DNA of 23,425 nt from Solirubrobacterales bacterium. Its GTDB lineage: Bacteria > Actinomycetota > Thermoleophilia > Solirubrobacterales > Solirubrobacteraceae. Positions 1 to 7,113 of the stretch are shown piece after piece; the stretch's first letter is position 1, and each line of letters opens with the position of its first letter. The stretch is from assembly GCA_027314825.1 (NCBI GenBank), contig DAHVAB010000005.1, positions 1-23,425 on the forward strand. Direction: 5' to 3'. The position numbers and the translations under genes are program-made. Below the pieces are notes generated by a model, which saw nothing but the letters and a program-made list of their open reading frames with translations, did not search any database and was not told the origin of the DNA.

Positions 1-1
1 T

Positions 2-691
2 GAGCTATGTGATGCCATCTCCGATCTGGCGCAGGACAAGTCGGTCCGAGCCGTGATGATCACCGGAAACGGGAGGGCGTTCTGCGCCGGGGCGGACATC
101 AGGGAGGGGTTTCCGAGAGGCGCAGACGGCCACTGGGACATATATACGCGGCTGGTCGAGGTGCACCACCCGGTGATCACTGGGATCCGAGAGATGCCAA
201 AGCCGGTCGTAGCTGCCGTGAACGGAGCCGCAGCGGGCATCGGCTGCTCACTCGCGCTCGCCTGCGATCTGGTGATCGCCGCCGAGTCAGCCTACTTCCT
301 GCTTGCGTTCGTGAACATCGGACTCGCCCCCGACGGCGGCGCGTCGGCGTTCGTGCCGGTGCGGGCGGGACTCGGGCGCGCGGTCGAGATGGCGCTGCTG
401 GGGGAGCCGGTGCACGCCTCCCAGGCGCTCGACTGGGGGCTCGCGAACCGGGTCGTGCGCGACGGCGAGCTGACGAGCGCGGCCGCGGCGCTGGCGAGGC
501 GTCTCGCAGACGGCCCTACGCTCGCCTACGCCGCAGCCAAGCGTGAGCTCAACGCGTGGGCGCTCGCAACCCTCCGCCAGCAGCTCGCGCTGGAGGCGGA
601 CGAGCAGCAGGCGCTTGCGACGACGACAGACCATGCCGAGGGCGTCCAAGCATTCGGTCAGAGGCGACCTGCGCGGTTCATCGGTGGATGA
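2..691 (+). CDS. Enoyl-CoA hydratase/isomerase, PaaG-like (5' partial)
   Basis: Crotonase-fold protein acting on acyl-CoA thioesters. The reading frame is open from base 2, so the N-terminus lies outside the window; about 229 residues are visible out of the usual 255-265. The oxyanion-hole segments are clear: CAGADI near the start and AAAGIG before the SLALACDL helix. The first catalytic Glu of classical hydratases is absent, and the second acidic position reads IGLAPDGG, with Asp where hydratases have Glu. That is the PaaG/enoyl-CoA isomerase pattern (ring-1,2-epoxyphenylacetyl-CoA isomerase or delta3,delta2-enoyl-CoA isomerase). A ring-opening or double-bond-shifting role is therefore likelier than plain hydration; the substrate cannot be told. 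A MaoC hydratase follows 132 bp downstream, suggesting the end of an acyl-CoA or aromatic-acid operon that lies mostly to the left. The family is certain; the subtype is inference. Confidence 0.9.
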   Translation, partial: ELCDAISDLAQDKSVRAVMITGNGRAFCAGADIREGFPRGADGHWDIYTRLVEVHHPVITGIREMPKPVVAAVNGAAAGIGCSLALACDLVIAAESAYFLLAFVNIGLAPDGGASAFVPVRAGLGRAVEMALLGEPVHASQALDWGLANRVVRDGELTSAAAALARRLADGPTLAYAAAKRELNAWALATLRQQLALEADEQQALATTTDHAEGVQAFGQRRPARFIGG

Positions 692-756
692 CGGGACCAG
701 ATCAGACCCCGGCCGCAGGGCTGCTCCCCGCACGGCGCGCTGGCGGACCGGGCAGA

Positions 757-799
757 TGATCGGCAGGGCCAAGCGGACCGGCACGGCTGGCGCCGATCA
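757..799. promoter_or_regulatory. 8-bp inverted repeat in the crotonase-maoC gap
   Basis: The arms TGATCGGC (757-764) and GCCGATCA (792-799) are perfect complements separated by 27 bases that can pair further (GCC with GGC). The repeat ends 24 bases before the TTG of the MaoC gene. It could be an mRNA hairpin or a dimeric-regulator site. There is no T-run, so it is not a standard terminator. The rest of the 692-823 gap shows no gene and no clear Shine-Dalgarno sequence. Confidence 0.25.
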
Positions 800-823
800 G
801 GCAGCACGGCGAACCGGGCGACG

Positions 824-1282
824 TTGACGGTCTACTTCGAGGACATCGAGGTCGGGAGCCGGTTTGTGAGCGCACGACGGACGGTCACGGAGGCCGACGT
901 CGTCGCGTTCGCTGGAGTCTCCGGCGACTTCAATCCGCTGCACACCGACGAGATCTTCGCGTCGCAGGAGACACCCTTCGGCACGAGAATCGCGCACGGG
1001 CCCCTCGTGCTGTCGATCAGCTACGGCCTGCGCAGCGTGCGGGATGACTGGAAGATCCTCGCGCTCGTGGAGTGCCAGCGCCGCTACCGCGAGCCGGTCT
1101 TCCCTGGCGACACGGTGTGGGGTGAGTATGACGTGACCGAGGCCCGACGAAGTCGTTCCCGACCGGACGCCGGGCTCGTCTCGCTGCAGGTGCGGATCCG
1201 CAGCGACCGTGGCATGGTGGTCCAAGACGGACGCGACGTACTGATGCTGGCGGCGGGCGGGGAGGGGGTCCGAGAGGCATGA
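824..1282 (+). CDS. MaoC-like (R)-specific enoyl-CoA hydratase
   Basis: Hot-dog fold hydratase of 152 residues, the normal length for single-domain MaoC proteins. The hydratase-2 motif is intact: Asp35, Asn37 and His40 in GDFNPLH, followed by the GTRIAHGPL segment that closes the acyl-CoA site. It should hydrate a 2-enoyl-CoA to the (R)-3-hydroxyacyl-CoA, or act on a related branched or aromatic-derived CoA ester. The only in-frame start near the family N-terminus is TTG at 824; no good ribosome binding site is visible, so translation may depend on the upstream gene. It pairs with the PaaG-like crotonase. Downstream (1283-1500) lies a short convergent gap toward the regulator. The family call is firm, the substrate unknown. 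Confidence 0.88.
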   Translation: MTVYFEDIEVGSRFVSARRTVTEADVVAFAGVSGDFNPLHTDEIFASQETPFGTRIAHGPLVLSISYGLRSVRDDWKILALVECQRRYREPVFPGDTVWGEYDVTEARRSRSRPDAGLVSLQVRIRSDRGMVVQDGRDVLMLAAGGEGVREA

Positions 1283-1500
1283 GCCAGACGCCGTCAAGGC
1301 AGCGAGCGCGCAAGCTCCGCGCTGGCGCTGGCGCTGGGAGCGGCCCCTGCGGCCGAGCCGGCTCACCGAGGCGATCGCCACCATGCTCCGTTCGAGCGTT
1401 GCCGGGCTGGCGAGCGCGCCGCTCGCAGCTCTCGCCCCTTGGACGACGACAGTGCGATCCTCAACGTGGCAGACCGAGCCGCCGCATGCTCCCACTCGCG
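1283..1500. other. Convergent intergenic gap, no gene recognised
   Basis: This stretch lies between the MaoC stop (+) and the regulator stop (-). It begins with a GGCGCT triple repeat near 1321-1338. Open frames run through it but none resembles a known family, and codon use is poor. No hairpin with a T-run was seen. Confidence 0.5.
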
Positions 1501-2205
1501 CTAGCTGCCCGAAACGGCATTCCGGGCCAGAGGCCGAGAGGTGCTCGCCGGGCGATCCTGCCGGCGCTGCCCCCCCGCGAGGGCTTCAGAGCGCTCGATC
1601 TGCGCGCCGCGACCGGAAGGGCCCAGATCCTGCTCCTCCGGATACTCGTGAATAGACACGAGGAGAACAGGACCATCGACGGCCCTGTAGGTATGAGGGC
1701 GATCGGCCCTGAAGCTGATCAGGTCACCTTGATGGAGCACCTCGCTGAACGAGTCGGTCGACATCTCCAACGTCCCCTCGGCGACGGTGATGTGCTCGAA
1801 GATGCCAGCCGAGTGGGCCTCAGCATGGCGCACTGCGCCCGCATCGAAGAACATCGTGTAGATCTCGATCAGGGAGCCGCCCGAGCGAGTCAGCATGTGC
1901 CTGACGACGAGGCCATCGGCCTCCAGGCCGGCGTCATCGACGGCGATCACCGACCCGTCCCCTTGGCGAACGACCTGAACCTCGGCCGACGGGGGGTCGT
2001 CGTGGAAGAGGCTTGCGTACGGCACGTCGAGCGCGCACGCAAGTGCCCACACGGTGTCGATAGATGGGTTGCCCTCCCCGCGCTCGACGAGAGACACGGT
2101 CGACTTCGCGACGCCCGCCTGCTCGGCGAGCGCGGAAAGCGTCAGACCCCTCACCATCCGCCAGCGGCGAAGGTTGCGGGCGACCGGTCTGCGTGCTGGC
2201 TGCAT
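1501..2205 (-). CDS. XRE-family transcriptional regulator with C-terminal cupin domain
   Basis: DNA-binding regulator of 234 residues if the ATG at 2205 is used. The XRE helix-turn-helix spans about residues 12-65 (LTLSALAEQAGVAKSTVSLV is the recognition region). A cupin_2 domain covers about 105-188, with candidate ligand-binding residues His131, Glu137, His138 and His171. XRE-cupin proteins usually sense a small metabolite and control the neighbouring catabolic genes. A second in-frame ATG at 2244 would add 13 residues; neither has a good Shine-Dalgarno. Ordinary family members end soon after the cupin at about 190 residues; here about 45 polar, low-complexity residues follow, so the tail may be a frame extension. 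The gene is divergent from the aminotransferase, and the shared 160-bp gap holds one copy of the CGATATA element. Control of the + strand operon is inference. Confidence 0.88.
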   Translation of the reverse strand: MQPARRPVARNLRRWRMVRGLTLSALAEQAGVAKSTVSLVERGEGNPSIDTVWALACALDVPYASLFHDDPPSAEVQVVRQGDGSVIAVDDAGLEADGLVVRHMLTRSGGSLIEIYTMFFDAGAVRHAEAHSAGIFEHITVAEGTLEMSTDSFSEVLHQGDLISFRADRPHTYRAVDGPVLLVSIHEYPEEQDLGPSGRGAQIERSEALAGGQRRQDRPASTSRPLARNAVSGS

Positions 2206-2248
2206 GGAAAGGAGTTCTAGCGCACGACATCGATGAGACTGCATGCGG

Positions 2249-2264
2249 TATGATATATCGATCG
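2249..2264. promoter_or_regulatory. Site A: CGATATA box between regulator and aminotransferase
   Basis: On the minus strand the sequence reads CGATCGATATATCATA, containing the CGATATA heptamer (2260 down to 2254) and the palindrome GATATATC. On the plus strand TATGAT (2249-2254) is a fair -10 hexamer for the aminotransferase operon, though no good -35 is visible. The box ends 48 bases before the regulator ATG at 2205, a position suited to autoregulation plus control of the divergent operon. Confidence 0.5.
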
Positions 2265-2367
2265 CCGGACTGGTTAGTCGAACATGACAGAGGCGGCCTG
2301 CAACCGAGCGCGCCAGCAGGCCGCAGGAGGGACGGGACTTGACGATGACGAGATATGTGAGCGGCAG

Positions 2368-3696
2368 ATGACGCGGATCCCACTGAGCGCGAGCGGCGCG
2401 GGCGCCATCGAAGCCGCCTACCGGGCGCGCACCCCCGCATCGGCGGAGGCGATGACGCGAGCGCGCAGGTACATGGTGCGAGGCTTGACTCGTGGCTGGG
2501 GCTATCACCGGCCGTACCCGATCGTCGCCGAGCGGGGCGACGGTCCTTACCTCACTGACCTCGACGGCAACCGCTACGTCGACCTCGCGAATAACGGCCT
2601 CAGCCTCATACACGGTCACGCGTTCCCGCCAGTTGTCGACGCGTTGAGGGCCGCGGCAGGGCGAGGGTCCGGCTGGCTGGTCGGATCGCAGGAGCAGATC
2701 GAGCTTGCTCAGATGCTCTGCGAGCGCATCGCCGCGTTCGAGCGAGTCCGCTTCACCAATTCCGGCACCGAGTCCGGGATGCTCGCGGTGAAGGTGGCGC
2801 GCGCGGCGACCGGAAGACCGGCCGTCCTGAAGGCGATCGACGGCTTTCACGGCTCCTACGACGATCTTGAGGTGGGTCTCTACGATCGTCCGGAGGTTCC
2901 CGGGCGGGTGTACCTCGCTCACTTCGGCGATCCGGAGTCATTCGAACGCCAGCTGATCAGCCACGGCGATCAGATCGCCGCGGTCGTGCTCGAGCCGCTG
3001 ATGTTCAGTGGGCTGGTCACCGTCGCGCCGCCCGGCTTTCTCGCGCGCGTGCAGGAGGCGACAAAGCGCGCGGGAGCGCTTTTCGTCCTGGATGACTGCC
3101 TCATGCTGCGACTCGCCGTTGGAGGCTCGGCGGAACGCTATTCGCTGGAGCCCGACCTGACATTCCTCGGCAAGTTCGTCGGCGGCGGCATGCCGATGGG
3201 TGTGCTGGGTGGTCGAGCCGACGTGATGGATGTGCTCGACCCGCACCGCGAAGATCCCCTCTATCACGGTGGCTCCTTCAACGGGAATCTGCTCAGCTGC
3301 GTTGCCTCCCGTGTCGCGCTCGAACACTTCGACGCCAGCACGATCGCGTCCATGGATGCTCTGACAGCGAGTCTGCGCGAGGCGTTGGAGGCCCACGCCG
3401 CCAGCTTGGGAGTACCGCTCACGATCGTCGGAGAGGGCTCGGTGCTGGGCGTCTATGTCACCGACGCACCCGGACGTCACGACCCTGCGACCTTCAACGC
3501 GGGCGAGCCGACACGGCTGCTGCATCTCGCAGCGCTCAATCATGGCGTGCTGATGGGGCCGGGCGGCGAGATAGCGCTTTCCAGCGTCGTGGCAGGAGAG
3601 GCGCTGGAAGTAGCGCGAGACGGCTTGTTGCAGGCACTCGAGGACGTCGCCGCGGCGATCGCGTTCTCCTCACCAGACGAAAGGACCCGGACATGA
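2368..3696 (+). CDS. Class III aminotransferase, GSA-aminomutase/beta-amino acid type
   Basis: PLP enzyme of 442 residues from the ATG at 2368; an in-frame ATG at 2284 would add 28 residues that do not look like the family, so 2368 is preferred although its ribosome site is weak. Motifs: FTNSGTES (phosphate binding), Asp242 (pyridine-nitrogen partner, LDDC), LGKFVGGG with Lys269 as Schiff-base lysine, and HGGSFNGN. The N-terminal pattern (AYRARTPAS, ARRYM, YPIVAERGDG, DLDGNRYVDL) and general layout match glutamate-1-semialdehyde aminomutase relatives, which include beta-phenylalanine aminotransferases. No heme genes are near, so a catabolic role on a beta-amino acid or similar amine is favoured. 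Oddity: the usual Asp-Glu pair is Asp-Asp (242-243). The stop overlaps the RidA-like start (ATGA), showing coupling. Substrate is inference. Confidence 0.85.
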   Translation: MTRIPLSASGAGAIEAAYRARTPASAEAMTRARRYMVRGLTRGWGYHRPYPIVAERGDGPYLTDLDGNRYVDLANNGLSLIHGHAFPPVVDALRAAAGRGSGWLVGSQEQIELAQMLCERIAAFERVRFTNSGTESGMLAVKVARAATGRPAVLKAIDGFHGSYDDLEVGLYDRPEVPGRVYLAHFGDPESFERQLISHGDQIAAVVLEPLMFSGLVTVAPPGFLARVQEATKRAGALFVLDDCLMLRLAVGGSAERYSLEPDLTFLGKFVGGGMPMGVLGGRADVMDVLDPHREDPLYHGGSFNGNLLSCVASRVALEHFDASTIASMDALTASLREALEAHAASLGVPLTIVGEGSVLGVYVTDAPGRHDPATFNAGEPTRLLHLAALNHGVLMGPGGEIALSSVVAGEALEVARDGLLQALEDVAAAIAFSSPDERTRT

Positions 3697-4079
3697 GCAA
3701 GAAGCGCATTGCAAGCCCCTGGGGGAGCACCTTCTGCGATTCGATCAGCTTCGACGGCCCGGGGCGCTGGATCTACGTCTCCGGGCAGGTCGGAGCAGAC
3801 CAGGAGGGAAAAGTCCTCAAAGGCAGCTTCGGCGAGGAGGCCGACCAGTGCTTCGAGCGCATTCGCCAGTCCCTCCAGAAGGCTGGGGCGACCATGAGTG
3901 ACGTGGTGAAGATCACCGGCTACGTGACCAGCACCGATCACTATCCCGCGTACGACATCGCACGGGGCAAGGCGTTCCCCGGCACGCCGCCGAGCAGTGC
4001 GACCGTCCAGGTCGCCGGCCTCGTCGAGGATGCGCGGGTCGAGATCGAGGCCGTCGCCTTCGTGCCCGACGCAGGTTGA
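3693..4079 (+). CDS. RidA/YjgF/UK114-family protein lacking the deaminase arginine
   Basis: Small trimer-forming protein of 128 residues, the normal size. Family features: IYVSGQVG in strand 2, the KAGATMSDVVKITGYVT core, and the C-terminal VQVAGL...VEIEAVAF. In true RidA an Arg in the PARS motif near residue 105 binds the substrate carboxylate and is needed for enamine/imine hydrolysis. Here the matching position is Ser102 (PPSSATVQV), so 2-aminoacrylate deaminase activity is doubtful and a Rid subfamily with another job is likely. Its start overlaps the aminotransferase stop by 4 bp, so the two are coupled; it may handle an unstable imine, enamine or carbamate made by its neighbours. Family sure, function open. 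Confidence 0.87.
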   Translation: MSKKRIASPWGSTFCDSISFDGPGRWIYVSGQVGADQEGKVLKGSFGEEADQCFERIRQSLQKAGATMSDVVKITGYVTSTDHYPAYDIARGKAFPGTPPSSATVQVAGLVEDARVEIEAVAFVPDAG

Positions 4080-4120
4080 GCAAGCTCGTGGGGCTGCATG
4101 CCGCGGGAGGCGGGTGACGC

Positions 4121-4927
4121 GTGGCGCTCGAGTGCTCCGCACACATCTCATGGTTATTCTGTGAGCTGCCGTATCTGCAGCGAATCGGTGCGGCCCGAGC
4201 GGCTGGCTTTCGCTGGATCGAAACAGCGTGGCCGGCGGCGGAGGCACGACCCGAGATGCCAGCGGTGCTGCTGGAGCACGAAACCGGCGTCGCGCTTCTG
4301 AACTGCGACGCGGGGGATCTCGCTCGGGGAGAGCGCGGCTTCATCAACGACCCAGCCCGACGCGAAGATGCCGAGAGGGCGTTCAGCGCGGCGGCAGATC
4401 TCGCTGAGGTCGTCGGCGCGCGCACCGTCAACCTGCTCGTCGGACGGATGCTGCCGGGAGTACGAGAGACGCGTCAGCGCTCGGCGATCGTGGACGCGCT
4501 GCGCGCGATCGCGCCGATGGCGGCAGCTCGCGGGATCGCGGTCGTGCTCGAGCCGCTGAACGAGCAGGAGAGCCCTGGCTATATGGCACCGACTGCGGAT
4601 GCGGCGGCATCATTGGTCGAAGCGAGCGGATCTGATGCGGTGCGGCTGTTGCTCGACGTGTACCACGTTGCACGGTCGGGGCAAGATCCCGTCGCGGTGA
4701 TCGAGCGCCACGCGGGGATGATCGGCCACGTCCAGCTCTCCGACCATCCCGGGCGCCGGCGCCCGGGCAGCGGCTCGCTGCAGGTGAGCTCGATCGTCGA
4801 TGCCCTCGAGGCCGCCGGGTACGACGGCGTGGTCGGGCTTGAGTATCAGCCCGATGGAGATACTCGCGAGTCACTGCGCGAGCTGTACGCAACCGAGCCG
4901 CAGCTGGTAGGATATAAACTCCAATGA
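4121..4927 (+). CDS. Hydroxypyruvate isomerase-like TIM-barrel protein
   Basis: Xylose-isomerase-like/AP-endonuclease-2 fold protein, 268 residues (Hyi proteins are about 258). It starts at GTG 4121, with GGGAGG at 4105-4110. The expected metal ligands of hydroxypyruvate isomerase appear in order: Glu144 (VVLEPLN), Asp179 (LLLDVYH), Gln205 (GHVQLSDHPGR) and Glu241 (GLEY). The N-terminal AHISWLFCELPYL also fits the Hyi start. Known members interconvert hydroxypyruvate and tartronate semialdehyde or isomerise related hydroxy-keto acids. It lies between the RidA-like gene and hyuA, 41 bp after the former. A role in rearranging a keto acid produced by the aminotransferase is possible, but the substrate cannot be read from sequence. 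Other sugar-phosphate isomerase/epimerase relatives remain possible. Confidence 0.82.
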   Translation: MALECSAHISWLFCELPYLQRIGAARAAGFRWIETAWPAAEARPEMPAVLLEHETGVALLNCDAGDLARGERGFINDPARREDAERAFSAAADLAEVVGARTVNLLVGRMLPGVRETRQRSAIVDALRAIAPMAAARGIAVVLEPLNEQESPGYMAPTADAAASLVEASGSDAVRLLLDVYHVARSGQDPVAVIERHAGMIGHVQLSDHPGRRRPGSGSLQVSSIVDALEAAGYDGVVGLEYQPDGDTRESLRELYATEPQLVGYKLQ

Positions 4928-4942
4928 GCCGCTATATCGAAC
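4910..4942. promoter_or_regulatory. Site C: CGATATA box upstream of hyuA
   Basis: The minus strand reads GTTCGATATAGCGGCT from 4942, and a second TATATCC lies 20 bp further on (4916-4910). The plus strand shows TATAAA at 4913-4918, a possible -10. The element straddles the end of the Hyi-like gene and ends 46 bases before the GTG of hyuA. It closely resembles site B1 near 14826: 14 of 16 bases are shared, with the same 20-bp offset between TATA cores. An internal operon promoter or operator for hyuAB is the likely meaning. Confidence 0.45.
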
Positions 4943-4988
4943 ACCAGGTTAACGGGCGCCGATGGGCTCGAATCGAGGGAGGCACACA

Positions 4989-7100
4989 GTGAGGCTCGCG
5001 GCCGACACTGGAGGAACGTTCACCGATCTCGTCGTCGAGCGGGGGCAAGGGGTGCAGCTGTACAAGTCTGCAACGACCCCGGCAGATCCGGCGAGTGGAA
5101 TCATCAATGCGATCGCTCTCGCCGCACAGGACGCGCAGACGACCGTACAGGCGCTGCTGGCCGAGACCGACGTCTTCATCCACGGCACGACCCGCGCGAT
5201 CAACGCAATCCTCACCGGCACGACGGCGCGTACGGCGCTCATCTGCACACGTGGGCACCCCGACATGCTGCTGCTGCGCGAGGGCGGACGCACACAGCCG
5301 TTCAACTGGAGCTACGGCTACCCCGATCCATATATTCCGCGCGCACTCACATTTGAGGTCGCGGAGCGCATCGGAAGTCAAGGTGAGATCGTGCAGGCGC
5401 TGGATCGGCCCGCGGCGATCGAGGTGATCGAGCAGCTGGCTGCCGCGCAGGTGGAGTCGGTCGCCGTGTGCCTGCTTTGGTCGATAGCCAACCCAGCGCA
5501 TGAGCTTGCACTCGGAGAGCTGCTCGAGCGACATCTTCCCGGTGTCCCGTACACGCTCTCGCACGCGCTCAACCCAACGCTTCGCGAGTACAGGCGTGCC
5601 TCCTGCGCTGCGATCGACGCCTCGCTGAAGCCTCTGATGAACGCCTACCTGGAGGGACTTGAGGCGCGGCTGCGCGGCGCCGGGTTCGCGGGCCGGCTGC
5701 TTATGGTCACTTCCAGCGGCGGCGTCGTGGATGCAAGCGACATGGCCGCCGCTCCGATCCACTCGATCAACTCCGGGCCGGCGATGGCTCCGGTCGCGGG
5801 GCGCCACTACGCGGCGCTCGACGGCGACTGTGAGAACGCGGTCGTCGCCGATACTGGCGGCACGAGCTATGACGTCGCGCTCGTGCGGCGGGGCCGCATC
5901 CCGGTCACGCGTGAGACCTGGCTCGGGCTCGAGTACGAGGGCCATATCACCGGCTTCCCCGCAGTCGACGTGAGAAGCGTCGGCGCTGGCGGCGGCTCGA
6001 TAGCCTGGATGGACGCGGGCGGCCTGCTCCACGTGGGCCCGCAGAGCGCGGCTGCCGATCCCGGACCCGTCTGCTACGGGCGCGGTGGGGTGCTGCCGAC
6101 GGTCACCGACGCCTCCGTGGTGCTCGGCTACATCGACCCGGAGTACTTCCTTGGAGGAATGATGCGCCTCGATGCTGCCGGCTCGGCCGAGGCGATCCAG
6201 CAGCGAATCGCGGGGCCGCTCGGCCTGGACCTGCATGAGGCCGCCGCGGCGATCATGGCGGTCGCAACCGAGAGGATGATCCAGTCGATCGAGGAGATCA
6301 CGGTGAACCAGGGCGTCGATCCGCGCACAGCCGTGCTGGTCGGCGGAGGCGGAGCGGCCGGGCTCAACGCGGTCGCGATCGGCCGGCGGCTGGGCTCACC
6401 CAGGGTCGTGATCCCGCAGGCAGGAGCCGTGCTCAGCGCCCGGGGCGCGCTGATGTCGGACCTCCTGAGCGAGTATGCGAGCGCGTTCTTCAGCGGATCG
6501 GACGGCTTCGATCACGCCCGGGCCGATCAGCTGCTCTCCGAGCTGCGCACGCGCTGCCTTCGTTTCGCCTCGCGCGCAGGCACGTCCGCCCCGCCGCAAA
6601 TCGAGTACATCGCCGAGGCGCGCTACAGACATCAGGTCTGGCAGCTCGACGTGCCGCTGCGCAACGGCGAGCTTGGCAGTCCCGAGGCGCTCCAGCACCT
6701 GATCGAGGACTTCCACGCCGTGCATGAGGAGGTCTACGCGGTTCGCGACGAGCGCGCCGTCATCGAGGTGGTCAACCTCCGCGCACGCGTGAGGTGCCCG
6801 CTCGGCGAGCCGGTCGCTGACACCGTCGCGCTCGCACCCGCCAGCCATGCGGCGACGACGCGTGAGGTCTACTTCTCGGGCACGGGGGCACTCGATGCTG
6901 CCGTCCACCGTCTCGAGGAGACTCCGCCCGGCACGACGATCACGGGCCCGGCGATCATCGAGTCATCGTTTACTACGGTCGTGCTCCACCCCGGTGCGAG
7001 TGCCGAGCGCTCCAGCAGCGGCAGCATCGTCATCATTCCCGAGCTCGCCGAGGCGGGCGTGCCGAGCTGCCCGGCACGTTCCCCCGACGTGGTGAGCTGA
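4989..7100 (+). CDS. hyuA: Hydantoinase/oxoprolinase family protein, subunit A
   Basis: ATP-dependent amidohydrolase subunit of 703 residues. The chosen start is GTG 4989, preceded by GAGGGAGG (4975-4982) with a 6-base gap; this puts the conserved AADTGGTFTDLVV at residues 4-16. An upstream ATG at 4962 is in frame but lacks a ribosome site. Two actin-fold phosphate loops are visible: DTGGTFTD (from Asp6) and ADTGGTSYD (from Asp288). HGTTRAINAIL and the GAGGGSIAW and AADPGPVCYGRGG segments are also family signatures. Relatives hydrolyse N-methylhydantoin, 5-oxoproline or caprolactam, or carboxylate acetone/acetophenone. No small carboxylase subunit is present, and an aminotransferase sits in the same operon, which favours ring opening of a cyclic amide. 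HyuB follows after 13 bp. Substrate unknown. Confidence 0.93.
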   Translation: MRLAADTGGTFTDLVVERGQGVQLYKSATTPADPASGIINAIALAAQDAQTTVQALLAETDVFIHGTTRAINAILTGTTARTALICTRGHPDMLLLREGGRTQPFNWSYGYPDPYIPRALTFEVAERIGSQGEIVQALDRPAAIEVIEQLAAAQVESVAVCLLWSIANPAHELALGELLERHLPGVPYTLSHALNPTLREYRRASCAAIDASLKPLMNAYLEGLEARLRGAGFAGRLLMVTSSGGVVDASDMAAAPIHSINSGPAMAPVAGRHYAALDGDCENAVVADTGGTSYDVALVRRGRIPVTRETWLGLEYEGHITGFPAVDVRSVGAGGGSIAWMDAGGLLHVGPQSAAADPGPVCYGRGGVLPTVTDASVVLGYIDPEYFLGGMMRLDAAGSAEAIQQRIAGPLGLDLHEAAAAIMAVATERMIQSIEEITVNQGVDPRTAVLVGGGGAAGLNAVAIGRRLGSPRVVIPQAGAVLSARGALMSDLLSEYASAFFSGSDGFDHARADQLLSELRTRCLRFASRAGTSAPPQIEYIAEARYRHQVWQLDVPLRNGELGSPEALQHLIEDFHAVHEEVYAVRDERAVIEVVNLRARVRCPLGEPVADTVALAPASHAATTREVYFSGTGALDAAVHRLEETPPGTTITGPAIIESSFTTVVLHPGASAERSSSGSIVIIPELAEAGVPSCPARSPDVVS

Positions 7101-7113
7101 GCAGGATAGTGAG

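Noticed and set aside
1283..1500. A short CoA-transferase-like stretch (RPLDDDSAILNVADRAAA) on the plus strand
   Set aside because: Only about 20 residues weakly recall the CaiB/BaiF N-terminus, with a stop at once afterwards; too little to call a pseudogene.
1279..2220. 313-residue plus-strand frame after maoC
   Set aside because: It runs antisense to the XRE-cupin regulator, whose helix-turn-helix and cupin blocks are clear; the first part is compositional.
4932..6236. Long minus-strand open frame opposite hyuA
   Set aside because: Composition and lack of any family motif mark it as an antisense shadow of hyuA, common in high-GC DNA.
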